Positions 1 to 11,397 of a DNA stretch of 31,237 nucleotides are shown here, piece after piece (position 1 is the stretch's first letter; every line of letters begins with the position of its first letter). The notes under the pieces were generated by a model. The model did not search any database and had not been told where the DNA came from. It saw only the letters and a list, made by a program, of their open reading frames with translations. Position numbers and translations under genes: made by a program. Origin of the DNA: Schoenoplectus triqueter (lineage: Eukaryota; Streptophyta; Magnoliopsida; Poales; Cyperaceae); the NCBI GenBank assembly GCA_964058805.1, contig CAXKVV010000946.1:1-31237 (forward strand), in the 5' to 3' direction.

Positions 1-210
1 CATGATCCTCTTCAAACCCATCAAGTAAGTCTTCACTTAATTTCCCAGATATTATCTTAAGATCCAGTTAAGTCTAATTAATCCCAAATGTGGGATAGTA
101 TAAGGTATGCAAGTATACTATGATAATTAATTCAAATCCTGGCACAATCAATTATCCCATCATTAATTCAATTTAGTGTTAACTAACTTTACAATGTGCA
201 ACAAGACCTT

Positions 211-450
211 TCAAACCTTAAGTATATGATCTACATTGTTAAACCCAAAATCTCCTTTGTCTTTGTAGAACGAATGTAGTTGAAGCCCATGTGCAGCTGC
301 AGAAGCTATTGAAGGCTGAGTATTTCCCCGAGGAAATACAGAGTGTAGGCATCTTATCCATTCAAGATCTACAGTCCCAACTCGACAGCCTCTTGTAGTC
401 CCAACTATATAGACTATAAGTCCATTTTTCCTTGGTGCTTTTTGCACCAT
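211..450 (-). other. 79-codon open frame, unrecognised; possible exon
   Basis: An ATG-started frame on the minus strand encodes a mixed, protein-like sequence with a stretch reading TVDLEWIRCLHSVFPRGNTQ followed by an Ala/Ser-rich patch. I do not recognise the family. No signal peptide, membrane segment or zinc motif is visible. It lies about 600 bases downstream of the FLZ gene on the same strand and is not obviously part of it, since the FLZ gene already has a stop codon at 1045. It may be an exon of a gene that continues beyond the left edge, a decayed fragment, or chance. The composition is less AT-driven than the surrounding frames, which is the only reason to list it. Confidence 0.2.
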
Positions 451-1044
451 ATTCCCCCACCCTTTTGGGTGAACTTTGGATGTAGTTATGATAGGTAAAT
501 TTGAATTTGTGTACTTTCGGCTGTGTACGTGACATGATAGGTAAAATCATAGTGTTTTTTTTTCCTAGCAAGCCTTCCTTTCTTTCAATTCATTTCTTTG
601 AAGCTTTTCGTGTAATACATAAAACATAAAACGAATATGTATGAAAAAAGTTTGTGACAAACATTTGCATTACAAATGTTCTCTCATTGATTGCGTCTTA
701 AATAAGAACAGATTACTACTTCACCCTACAAGTCCTAGAATATAATGACCCTGAAATTGCGTTTCACAATCCAAACGACGTGGCTATATTGAATGCTCGA
801 ATTAATATAGGCTTCTTGGCAAAGTAATAGGTATTTTAGAGATATTCGATCATTTTTCATTTTTGAAACATTATCATACATGAAACACACTTTTATATTG
901 TTTTCTTTTGTAAAAGAAAAAATCTGCATGCATTTTTATCAAGCATATATATGACTCTGTATTTCTTGGGAAGAAAACGATTCTCATCTAACAAGCAATA
1001 CTAAATCCACCAATCCTGACATTAAATTGCTATTACTCTGAGCA

Positions 1045-1963
1045 TTAAGCCATGACCAAAATCTTTTTATGGTATCTTGAATTGATGTTGGACTTGTTAG
1101 CTTCTTGATGGCTACGATGATGAGTCAAGTTGAGTCTCTTCCTTTTTGAGGCAGATTCGATCTGCTCGTCGCTCAAAATTTGCTGGCACCGACATTCCTC
1201 ACTGCAAAATCCCAAATCACCTCTGTAGAAAAAAAAGTTGAAGATTTATTTATTTCTTCATTTGTTCTGATAAACAGACTTAATATCATGTTAGATAGTG
1301 AGTTTATGCAACTCATGATATTTTCGTCCATGTCATTGATGATGTATAGGAATGTCTGTTTGTTCAAGCACTGATAATAATTGTTGTAGATTCTATTACG
1401 CAATCAGGGGCTTGATTAATTGAATGAAGAAAATGGCCGTTTAAATTGATAATAGTTAAACTCTATCACTAATCCTATTCCTATCACCTTACTTGTGTCT
1501 TGGTTATACCTGATCACCTAACTTCCAAACTTATTAATTAGAACCGAGGACAAAGAACATGAAAAAAAAATGATTAGAATCAGAATTGAAACCAAAAAAA
1601 GAAGTGGGAAAAAAAGTACAAAAAAGAGTATGCATATAATTAAGACAATCAGTCTGGATGACAAATATACCTATACATATAAACATCCATGTTATGACTT
1701 AACACTTTTTTGCAAAGGTAACATGCCTTCAGCAGCTCTTTGAATTTGCAAGGATTAACCATAGGCTTCAAGACTATGTTTGATCCATGCATATGTTGTT
1801 GTATCACTATCCGAAGGCCGACATGCCCTTCCACTGGCAATCGAACTTGACCGATCACACCTTTGATCCTGTGTACCAATATGTTCTTTGCATGAATCCT
1901 GATTGCTATATTATCCCTACCCTCCTCCCCTACATGGAAGATACTCTTCTTGCTTGAAAGCAT
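1045..1963 (-). CDS. FCS-like zinc finger (FLZ) domain protein, two exons
   Basis: I join exon 1 (1963-1671) to exon 2 (1222-1045), giving 156 residues. The donor is AG|GTATAT and the acceptor TTCTACAG, in phase 2, so an Arg codon is split. The join rebuilds a complete FLZ finger at about residues 85-115: CYLC, then VLSHNMDVYMYR, then GDLGFCSEECR. This gives C-x2-C, 19 residues, then C-x3-C, as in the family. FLZ proteins are plant-specific adaptors that bind SnRK1 kinase subunits in energy and stress signalling. An intron directly after the YMYR segment is, from memory, usual for this family. The start is the ATG at 1963 (A at -3); the longer open frame to 2011 begins with GTG after an in-frame TAA at 2012-2014, so it is not used unless an upstream exon exists. 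The tail after the finger is basic (KRKR). The family call is confident; the subclade is unknown. Confidence 0.78.
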
Positions 1964-2011
1964 CCTGAGAGGAGGGTGGAGAGATTGAAATCGGTTAGGG
2001 GAGGTTGCCAC

Positions 2012-4480
2012 TTAAAGCACTCAAACGGGAAGTGGGTACTAGTTACTCTCCATTTCTTTGATAAGGAATTTGCTCCATTTGTATCTATGGCGCGCCTGTA
2101 AATCAGGGCATTTTTTTCTTTTTGCGTTTCAGATATCTAGCTTTCTTTTTCTCATGGAAAACAGCGCTCCAAGAGCAGGAATTAACTTGATCAAGAAGGA
2201 AAATATATAAACTATACATCATGTTGAGAGGTAAATTCTGATGGAAACCATAATGATTTGTAACATTGTAGAGTTGATATTAAAGGATCAACATATAAAT
2301 ATTTACAAAAAAGAAACATAAGTTAAAAATAAATATTTTTTAGTAATTTTTTTAAATATTGTTCTATGTACTACTTGTGCTAGATTCCACCTCGAAAGGT
2401 AAATTTCAATTTTTTTTATGGCTTTATGAATATTATAAGTTGTTATTAATATTAAAAAGAACATTTTCTAATACAAATATTTTAAATAACCATCAGGTCG
2501 ATTTGCTTGACTGAATATATATTAGACTTATGTTCTTTTATATTGACAGTTGATTTGAATTCGTTCACACTTTTTTGTACCTTAAGTGTTGCTTGGATGT
2601 CTCCATTTTCTTGGAAATGGAGAATATGAACTGCAGACTGAGGATGAGAAAGTAGCCAAGTGGGTCAGAACGAGTGGTAGATATTAATTAATATTAAACA
2701 ATTTATATTAGAAAGGAACATTAAATAACCAAAACCCACTTGTGGAGACCGGATTCCATCACATCTTTCACATGACATTTTGTTATCTCTTTTTGTCTTT
2801 TGGCGCATGTCCTTTTCAATACTCAATTTAAATTCATTATGATATTGTACATATACTTTTCAAAATAATTTAATTTTTTACTTTTTATTTGTTAACACTC
2901 ATTCGAGCTCATGTCAAAAAAGATCTTTGCACCGTTTCTGAACGTCATATCAAAAGCCGATTTGATCATTTATGGTATTATTATGTTAAGAAATGATTTT
3001 CTTTGACGTGCATAATATCACTGGAGTGCACGTGATAAACACTTGTCAACCTACACCACCAACAAATGCCTTTTAGATATTGCAAGCCACTATAAGCTGC
3101 AAGGATATATATAAAGGTTCTTAAGCTGGACCTTTGGTTTAATTAATTTAAGCATATTAATTGCTTTGCCAATGCTTGACATGACTTCTTTTCCAATTCA
3201 TCTGCACTAAAGAAATGGGCTAAGAACAGTGATAAATTATTAAAGTGCCAAGTTGTGGCGTGTTTATTGTTGTTATCTGCTGGTGGGGAACCAGAATCCC
3301 ATCTCACAAGTCAGGACAAGAAACTCCCATGGAGAGAAGCTGGTTACTGGGCTCGTGCTCGTATTTACTAAATTTAATTTAATTAGCTTAGAGCATGGTT
3401 CACGTTTATTAACTAAACAGCGTGAGAATAGAGCTCCACGCATCATTAATCAATATTTTATTAAACTAATGGCATTGTTTTCACAATGAGAGTTGACATA
3501 TTAACACCATATTTCTACGTTGTTGCTACCAACTATTTTGACCGGTACGTACTGCCAAACCCTGAGTTTATACATTGGAGAGGTTGAATGTAACTTTTTT
3601 TGTCAATTAAATTATATCCATCAATTTTGGGGTTTAGAATACTAGAGCTCTTCTTCGATTAGGATTAGAGCCTCTAAAAAAACAAAAGGGCAAAACAAGG
3701 TATGTGTGAGAGTTGGAGGGAGGAGTTAGTGTGGTTGTGAGGTGAAAATGTGATTGGATGTAAGCATGTAGCTAGTTTAGATGCTACTTATAGAATGTAA
3801 TTTGCTTGATGATTTAAGTAAGACAAATCCAATATTTTTAAATTTTACAATCTTATGTTAGACAAAACATGTGTGCTATCTATCATGACGTACCTTATCG
3901 CTTTTATTTTCGAAGGTAGGAAATTTGAAGCGCGTTATTAATATATGCCCTCGCCCAACTTAAATGTGTGAACTATCTTCATATGCTTTGTTCTTGCACA
4001 TTTTTTTCTCACTTTTGTTGCTAAAGTAAAAAAAAAGTTAGCATATACGTGCAACGCACTAGAATATTATTTTATTGCAAATGTCATTAGGATCTTTTTA
4101 CATTGAAAATTATTGCAGATTGCATATTTGTGAAAACCCGTTCAAAATAAATAATATAAAAATATAAAAAGTTTTAATTAAATACACATGTTAGAAAAAG
4201 ACGAACAACAAAAACTAAATTTTAAGAAAATAAATTCAAACCTTTGAAATAAATCACAGGATCAAATTAAAACCAATAGAAATATAAGTAATTTTTATCC
4301 AAACTAAATACATAAAACAGAATATCTTTAACAAATTGAAACCTAAATGTTAAAACTAAACTCGAATATCAAAACAAAAATAAATTAAACCAAACTTTAA
4401 GATTTAACTACAAAGTACAAATACATTCAGATTAAACAATCAATTTATGATGGAAAATAAATAAATGATTTTTTTTAAGT
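2012..4480. other. Non-coding AT-rich stretch
   Basis: I see no convincing gene here. The open frame at 3253-3489 is AT-driven with no recognisable motif. A palindromic GTGCAACGCAC-like motif near 4050 resembles the 3' ends of plant Helitrons, but no matching 5' TC terminus was found. The 2012-2200 part probably holds the FLZ promoter and 5' UTR. Confidence 0.4.
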
Positions 4481-4487
4481 TCTGAGA

Positions 4488-5030
4488 ATGCAAGTGTTAC
4501 GCGGACGATACGAATTGGACCACATCGGATCCTCAAACCTAAACCCTAGAACCCCATTTAAAACCCTTCCTTTCCCCAATTCCACCCCCCCCCCCCCCCA
4601 ACCCACCCAGCCGCCAGCCGACAGGGGGTACACTCCCTTCACTCTCCTTCCGATCCTCTCTTCCTCCCTCACTCGCCCGCGCCGCCGCCACACCTTAGCC
4701 ACCGATCGCCGCACCCACCTCCCTTCCATACTCTCTCCCGTTCTTCTCCTTCACCTTCTCTCCCTCTCATCCTACACTGTCGCCATCGCCAGATCTGAGC
4801 AGTGACTCATCGCCAGATCTGACCCTATTGATTTCATGCCACTTGGCTATCGTGAGCGTCGAGCCCTCATTCCAGCCCCTCACTTCCTTGGCTTACCCCT
4901 TCACTGATTGCCACTCGTCACCCTACTTGTGGTCGCCTCGCCGAGGTCGACAAAACCTCGGTGCTGAGCTTGGCCGAGCCCTCCTCTATTGCACCTTGCT
5001 CCCTGCCACTACCTTGGCATTCTGGTACTT
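4488..5030 (+). promoter_or_regulatory. Telo-box promoter / CT-rich 5' leader
   Basis: The stretch begins with a telo-box (AAACCCTA, 4541-4548) and continues into a strongly pyrimidine-rich, GC-richer tract. It contains a run of about 15 C at 4585-4599, then CT and CCGCCGCCAC sequence and a repeated CCAGATCTGA. In plants this composition is typical of core promoters and 5' UTR exons of housekeeping genes, where telo-boxes sit just upstream of the start site. The frame at 4828-5217 starts with TTG, not ATG, and is not a likely protein. The ATG at 4836 gives only a short peptide. A plausible donor (CTG|GTACTT) lies near 5024, which would make this a non-coding first exon followed by a long intron. 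No matching coding exons are recognised downstream. Confidence 0.4.
4585..4599. repeat. Poly(C) run of about 15
   Basis: An uninterrupted homopolymer of C lies inside the CT-rich leader. It is unusual in this AT-rich window and prone to length error in sequencing. On the minus strand it is a G run that could form unusual structure. Confidence 0.85.
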
Positions 5031-5399
5031 CTCTTATCTTTGTCAGGCCTTATGCGCCATTTGTTATGCTGAGGCTGAACCTTGTGCCTTTAATTTATTT
5101 GTCGTTTCGTGTCATCGTGATTTGACTTGGTGGCCAGTTGAGCTGTGCCTGCCATCTGTTGCTTTCTTAGTGTATGTTTTTGTCTGTCCTATGTTCAATC
5201 TGTTTTGTGTGGATTAGTCGTTGCTCTAGTTCTTCATTTCTAGTAGTTTGGCCCTGTACCAGATTGGTATCCGATTCCTTGTGGTTTACTTGATATTGTG
5301 GCTCTATAGACTTCTATACTTGAGCCACAAATTGTTTTAAGTACACGGATTGAGAATTTAGATTAAGTGGGCTGTAATAATCAATGGTTCAGAACTAAG

Positions 5400-5585
5400 A
5401 AGGTTGGAAGCATATAAGTTAGTATCATCTTACGATTCACGATACGAATCTTACGATTCGATACGATACGAATGGATAAGGATACGAATCTATACATTGT
5501 ATCTCTAGAGAGAAGAATCTTAAGAATTGTGTCCGTATTTTTTTGTATCTCGATACGATACGTATCCCAACGATACAATAATTTT
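5400..5585. repeat. CGATACG-rich repeat patch
   Basis: The motif ATACGA / CGATACG and close variants recur many times, on both flanks of a short centre. The 5430-5490 part (GATTCGATACGATACGAAT) is roughly mirrored by 5545-5580 (CTCGATACGATACGTATC). The overlapping frames on both strands (5381-5578 minus, 5472-5666 plus) are by-products of this repeat and encode Arg/Ile/Tyr-rich junk. It may be the end of a small transposon, but I could not define termini or a target duplication. Confidence 0.5.
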
Positions 5586-7038
5586 AAGATACATATACTT
5601 TTTCGACTTTACCTCTTCTACTCGACTTCACACATCTTGTTTGGTGATCATATAACCTTAGTGTGAGAGGGGAAAAGGCGAAAAGAGAAAAAATGACAAA
5701 GAAAAGGAAAAATATGTCAACGATTTGAGAGAGGAGTTAAAAACTCCAAGTACGAGACATTACAAGTGGGTAATTCTTATTTATTTCATTTATTTTATTC
5801 TCCCATGCAGGGACTGATGTAGTAAGGCCCAAAGTGGGGTCAGTTGACCCCTTGAATTTTAAAAAATAGTGCTTTCAATCAAGTTATTACCTGATTAATT
5901 AATGGGTTTAAACATTTCATACTGCATTTTTTCTAAATGGAGTTTTTTCCTTGTCGGACAATGGTTGATAATTGAATCAAGTCGAAGATGGAGGACATAC
6001 AGAAGGAGTACAACAGAAATTAGAGAGATCAAATTAGAGGAGATGTGCTGATTTGGCAGTACTCACAGAACAAATTGGCATCCAGGTAGATTAATCTGAT
6101 GCCAATTATTGGTTTATCCAGGTAGAATTGAAGGATTGCAAATATTTGGTTAGATAATGCTGACAAGAATTAGGTATCATACACATATCATATCTGTGTC
6201 TTTTTTCTGATTTATGCTTGGTTCAAATCAATTGATGGTATCAGGGAATATCTGGTAACTAATTTGAATGGAACTGTTTATTTTTCTCTTCAGGTGTCTT
6301 GCACGTGGGCATGCAAGGCTCACTCCACTGGCAACCCTAGAATGTTTTTATTTTGCACATTCACAACCTGGCCATCCATCATGATTAAACAGCAGGATAA
6401 TTCTGCATCTTGATCCTCTGCTGCATGAATATTGAAAATGAACAGTTTTTTCCACTACTGAATTGGATGGATGACTGTACCTCGTAACTGCATTTATGTT
6501 TTCTTCTGATTTACTGAAAATGAGTAGCTTCTTGCACTACTGAAACAGTTTCTATTGTGTCAATTTTAGATCAGTTAAATTTTGCAAATTGTTATTTTCT
6601 GTGGTTGGTCAAATTTCAACAGCATCAGGTGCATTATTTTAAAATTTTAAATCAATGATATTCCCATTATTTTACTTCTAGAAGTATAATTGTCAACAGC
6701 ATAAAAAAATTGTTCTTTCTTGTCCAGTAACACAAAATTGGAATAATAAGACAGTGCCGTTATGCGTTTAAATTAAGAAGTTTTATTGGTAGTTAAGGCT
6801 CAAGCAACTGAATAACTTTTGATCCCAAATATTTAGGTCAGATTTGTCCTGTCCCGTTTGTTGGATTATTAGTAGATAAAACTGTTTGTTGACTTTTCTC
6901 TTGTCATATAAAATTCTTCACATTAAACTGTTTGAATAACTTTTCTCTTGTTTATTTATTCATTTATTTTATTTCAAGCTGTCTTATTACAAATTTGAGA
7001 CATATTTTTATTCAACGCCTTTCTTCATGATATTTCAG

Positions 7039-8351
7039 GAAGTAGAGAAAAGTTTAAAGGCCACATGTGAGAATTTATTATGGCCATCACTAAATTGGTC
7101 GTGGACCTAATGCCTCCCTTTGTCACCAAGGTAAATGCTTCATGTTGCATTGGGACCCTTTTTTTTAGGTTTTCTCTGATAAAGAGTCTCCGATATAGTT
7201 GGCTTTACTTTTGTTTTCCTAAAAAAGGAATGAAGCTTTGAGAAGCCTGATAGAATTTAGGTTTTCCTTGATTACTGCTTATAGGCACAATTCGTTGATT
7301 CATATGTCGGTGACTTGCCAACTAAAAAATAATCTTTTTCCAGACTTGCCAATAACATCCAACAGTTCTCGCATTTGCTGTTGGTACTTGTTTTTCCTTT
7401 GTTGTAAACATGTTTACTGTATAAATTGATACTCTTTTGTGGAAAACATTGATTAGTTTATCATAAAGTTTTGTATTTACCAAAAAAAATGTTGTAGATC
7501 TATTCTTAAGTAATAGATGTAATTTGGAAATAAGATTTATTTTGTTTGCTTTGTTTTCAATTTGTGTCAAGTTGAAATTAATGGAACTGTATACACTTAT
7601 TCTGGTGCTTCAATTTTGATATCTATCAGTATGCTTAGTTAAAAGTATGGTATTTTAAATAATAATAATATGTGAAATTTTATTATCTTTCTTTTATCTA
7701 TCCCCCCTCCTAGTCGTAATCCAATTCTGATTCCTGTGGTTGTTGCCCGTTTGTGTCAAAATCCATACTGCAATCCAATCATACCTTCCCACTTATTCCT
7801 CATAAATTATTATTCTTATTCCAGTTCAATTCCATTTTGTAGTACAAAATCTGAACAACTTGGAGCATCTAACTTTAACACCTGGTAGTGGAATCATACT
7901 TTAAAAGTTTATGGGAATGTTCCACAAGTGTCAATACACCCATTCCTATCTCAAGAACTATCCCAAATACTTCAATTTTCAAAATTGCCTTTTTAGGAGA
8001 AATAATTTGATTATCTGAATAGGGACGGCTATATTATTTGTTTATGTATTTAATTGCATAATGTCCAACAACAATAGCAAATGTTGCCTTGGTCCCCTTC
8101 CTCCTGTTGATGATGTTTTTGACTGATTGTGTTTGCATGTGTTCACTGGGGAGAAGCAAGAGTTGGTATGGTGTGTGCATTATGTGTAGTAATAATTCCT
8201 TGTCATGATGCTACTGGATTACAATGATGCTAATATGAGATTTTATATTTTCAAGGTGACCTAGGTAAAAGCAGCAATATCTTCAGCAAACCAGGGTCAA
8301 ACCCCTTAAGCACCAAGCATTTGCATCTCCAGATTCAGTCCTGTTCAAAAG
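7039..8351 (+). other. Candidate spliced transcript, two exon-like blocks, unrecognised
   Basis: Block 1 (7039-7130) is framed by TTTCAG and AAG|GTAAAT. It contains an ATG at 7080 that opens 17 codons (MAITKLVVDLMPPFVTK), with an in-frame TGA upstream. Block 2 (8256-8351) is framed by TTTTCAAG and AAAAG|GTACAT. Splicing the two in phase 0 meets a stop after two codons, so no long protein results. A further exon-like segment starts after CTGCAG near 8676. Together with the leader at 4.5-5.0 kb this may be a non-coding or short-peptide transcript, or the remains of a gene. From 5.7 to 7.0 kb and 7.2 to 8.2 kb I see only T-rich intron-like sequence. Confidence 0.25.
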
Positions 8352-8969
8352 GTACATTACTAATAATTTCTAGTATTCTGTGCAAACTTTCAAACCTTCC
8401 ATTATTTCTCTTAATTGTTTCTTTAGTACTGGAAAAATAAGCATATTAAAATTTGCTGTTTGCAACTAGAAATCAAAAGAAATTGCTGGAATACAATTTG
8501 AATGCATTCTCACACTTTTTTGTAATACTAAAAGTTAGTCATAGATTTTAAACATTCCATCTGTTGTGGTTACAAATTTTCTATTCACGTATATATATAT
8601 TTTCTGTTCCTTTTAGAGTTTAGAAAAAGTAGATGCTAACCACTTTCAAGTAGTTTGCAAATCTGTCATGCTGCAGGTGTGGTGTGTGCAGGTAGTGGTG
8701 GATGGGCCTCTAGTATCAAAGAAGTGTGGCCTAATATTTATGTACTTTTGCTATTTATATGTATGTTGTCAATGTGTAATTTGTAATGTGTTTTAACTTT
8801 TGCTGGTTGGTGCGTGTGTTTTCTTGGGCAATTTGGCAAGTGCTTAGTAATTAACATATTAGTCACAGTAAAGTATAACGGTCTGTAAAATGACGCATTT
8901 ACACTCAGTACAAATGTTATCGATCCGAAATAACAGGTCAAGTAGAAATAACAACGTTCTAAATTCTTC

Positions 8970-9700
8970 TTCGGCCCAGCATGAAATTCAACGGGCTGAG
9001 AGTATCACAAATAGGCCCAAATAAGAAAAGTAAAAACTCCAGAAATAGGCCTAGTAATTTATGGGCTGAAATTAAACGTAATTAGCCCAGTAAGGAAGTG
9101 AACGGGCCGATAGTTTACTTGATCTGGCCCATCAAGATAATTCATATAGCGCACTAAGATAGTTAACGGGCCGAAAATTAACAAAAAAAAGCCCAGTAAG
9201 ATAGTTAACGGGCCGAAAATTAACTAAAAAAGCCCAGTAACATAGTTAACTGGCCGAAAAATTAATTAAAAAAGCCCAGTAAGATAGTTAACGGGCCGAA
9301 AATTAACTAAAAAAACCCAGTAACATAGTTAACGGGCCGAAAATTAAGATAATTAGGCCCAATATGTCCAACAGGCGAAAGTTAAGGAAGGCCCAGTAAG
9401 GAAGTTAACGGGCCGAGTGAACAATGTATCAAGGCCCAGTAATGAAGTTCACGGGCCGAGAGAAGTTGATAAGGCCTGAAAGGAAGTTAAAGGGCCGGAA
9501 TAAAAGCAATTTTAGGCCCAATAAGAAGGTTCACGTGCAAGAAAAATTAAGGGGCAGAAGAAAGCGGCCGAGAAATAACATATATCACGGCCCGACAAGC
9601 ACGTTAAAGGGCCGAAAGAATAACATATCTAGTCCCCATAAGTAGGTCAAAGGGTCAAGAGAAAAACAATATAACGTCCAGCAAGAAAGTTAATGGTCCG
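8970..9700. repeat. Degenerate ~42-bp minisatellite rich in GGCCCA/GCCCA and GGGCCGA
   Basis: Units read roughly as AGCCCAGTAAGATAGTTAACGG, then GCCGAAAATTAACTAAAAA. The phrase GTTAACGGGCC (or a one-base variant) recurs at about 9162, 9204, 9245, 9287 and 9328, so the period is 41-42 bases in the core. Flanking units back to 8970 and on to about 9700 are diverged and less regular. Each unit pairs a GCCCA box with a GGGCC box, so units can fold on themselves. On the minus strand the boxes read TGGGCC/TGGGCT, the plant site II (TCP-binding) promoter motif. The frame at 9424-9645 is a by-product of the repeat. Confidence 0.85.
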
Positions 9701-10075
9701 ACAACAGGTTTAACCCCATACGACTAGCAAGGACTACTGGCAAGGTTTATAGTGGTAACGTGCTGTAGATTATGACAGCCCGCAAAAGGATTAATTGCCA
9801 GAGCAAATAGAATATAAGCTTAGGAGGCTGCATTGTAGCCTTACTATTGGTTCAAGAACTTTGCTCAAGAAATTGTTACCTGCATAAACCATAAAAGAAT
9901 AATAAATCCCTAAGTAAATATATCATAAATTACAAACCACACCATAAAAAGACAAATAAATCCATTACAAACCACCAAATCCCACAACTCACGAGCATAT
10001 GGAATAATCAAAGAATTTAACTTGCCAATCAACAATTTTGCCAAAAGCACAACACGTTAGATCAGATCACATAAA

Positions 10076-10653
10076 AATTTTGTTGGTATTTTATTTACAC
10101 CTACATATATTTATAGTAACATCTTATTTATCTTTACATATATTTATAGTTACATCCTACAAATAAGGGAAGGGATCACTTGACAGTAGTTATTTTGACA
10201 ATTTTGACAATCAATCTTCAAATAAATACGAATTTTTTTTTATAAGTATGTTCTTTTTATTTATAGATTGATGGTGATTCTAATTTCATTAACATTAATA
10301 GTCCATCAAAAACCGTTAATTTGAAACCGTTGCAATGCGCATAATATTTTGATGGTCTATGATGGACTAGTAAACAATAATGAAATTGTATGAAATTTTA
10401 ATCATCATCAATCTATAAATAGAAAAAATAAGGTTTTTTTTATTTTTAACATTTTTTTCATATTTACTTGAAGATTCATTGTCAAGATTGTCAAGATAAC
10501 CCATAAATAATCAAGGGATCCCTTTCCTACAAATAATTTGTGCCGAGTGTAAATATATGTAAAGGTAAATAGGATGTAACTATAAATATATGTAAAGGTA
10601 AATAGGATGATACTATCAACATATGTAGGTGTAAATAAAATATCAACAAAATT
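10076..10653. mobile_element. Inverted-repeat MITE, about 578 bp
   Basis: The left end (AATTTTGTTGGTATTTTATT, then TACACCTACATA) is the reverse complement of the right end (GTAGGTGTAAATAAAATATC, then AACAAAATT), with few mismatches. The arms stay complementary inward for over 200 bases, including duplicated ACATATATTTATAGTTACAT segments within each arm. The centre around 10300-10330 has short unpaired sequence. No transposase is encoded; the minus-strand frames at 10408-10793 only reflect the repeat. Long near-terminal arms suggest a foldback or MULE-type MITE, but I could not fix a target-site duplication. A relative lies at 19713-20026. Confidence 0.75.
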
Positions 10654-11397
10654 AAAAATTTCCATATTTCACCTGCAAATGAATTGCTTTCCACAAGGCA
10701 TTGATTGACAAAATTATGCTTCCACGTTATTACAGCAGAAAGGTTGCATAAACAAGAATTAACCACAGACTTTGCATTGCTTTCCCAAACCAACTGTAAT
10801 TAGTTTATCCATGTTTGGAGCTTGTTTCTTTGTTAGGGTCTCAAAAAGGATGGCTTAATTGCACAGTTATTGTATTTGTTTTCTGTCTGGACAAAATTGA
10901 GATGTCCTATAACTGCGATACTGAAGAATTTTCCAGAGAGAGAGCATGTACCTTGCATAATCTAACTTTAGTTGTTTAAGGAACAAATTAAAAAAGAAAC
11001 AAATAACTGGGGGAAAACTGGTACAAGACTAGTTCCATACTACCCTCCAGAAGCTTCTCATTGTATGAAGTACCGTTTATTCTGTAATAGAAAAAATATT
11101 AGACAATAACAAAATAGAACGAGGGAAAGTTCATAACCCAGTACCAACTCACATGTGAAGAAAAAGCTGGTTATTTAGTCCTCAAACAACTATTCTTGAG
11201 AAAGTACTCTTTTAAGCAAGGAACGCATGAAACCTCAACCAACTAGAATGACTGAACGACAATTGAGATTCTACCTAGCCTTACTCAACCCTTACAGACT
11301 AATACAGTGCCCACGTGTTACAGTGGGATGATAATATTGTAAAACAATAATTATTTTATAACAAAATAATAAAAACAAAACATGTGACATATACTGT

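Noticed and set aside
1649..2011. GTG-started 120-codon frame taken as the whole FLZ protein
   Set aside because: An in-frame TAA precedes the GTG, the last seven codons are intron sequence, and the finger is completed only by the exon at 1222-1045.
4025..4075. Helitron 3' end near CGTGCAACGCACTAG
   Set aside because: Only the short palindrome fits; no TC-starting partner end was found within a few kilobases.
4828..5217. 129-codon frame in the CT-rich leader
   Set aside because: It starts with TTG, has no ATG at its head, and reads Cys/Leu/Phe-rich sequence expected from translating a pyrimidine-rich leader and T-rich intron.
9424..9645. 73-codon Lys/Arg-rich frame
   Set aside because: It is a translation of the minisatellite units; the periodic basic peptide follows from the repeat, not from a protein family.
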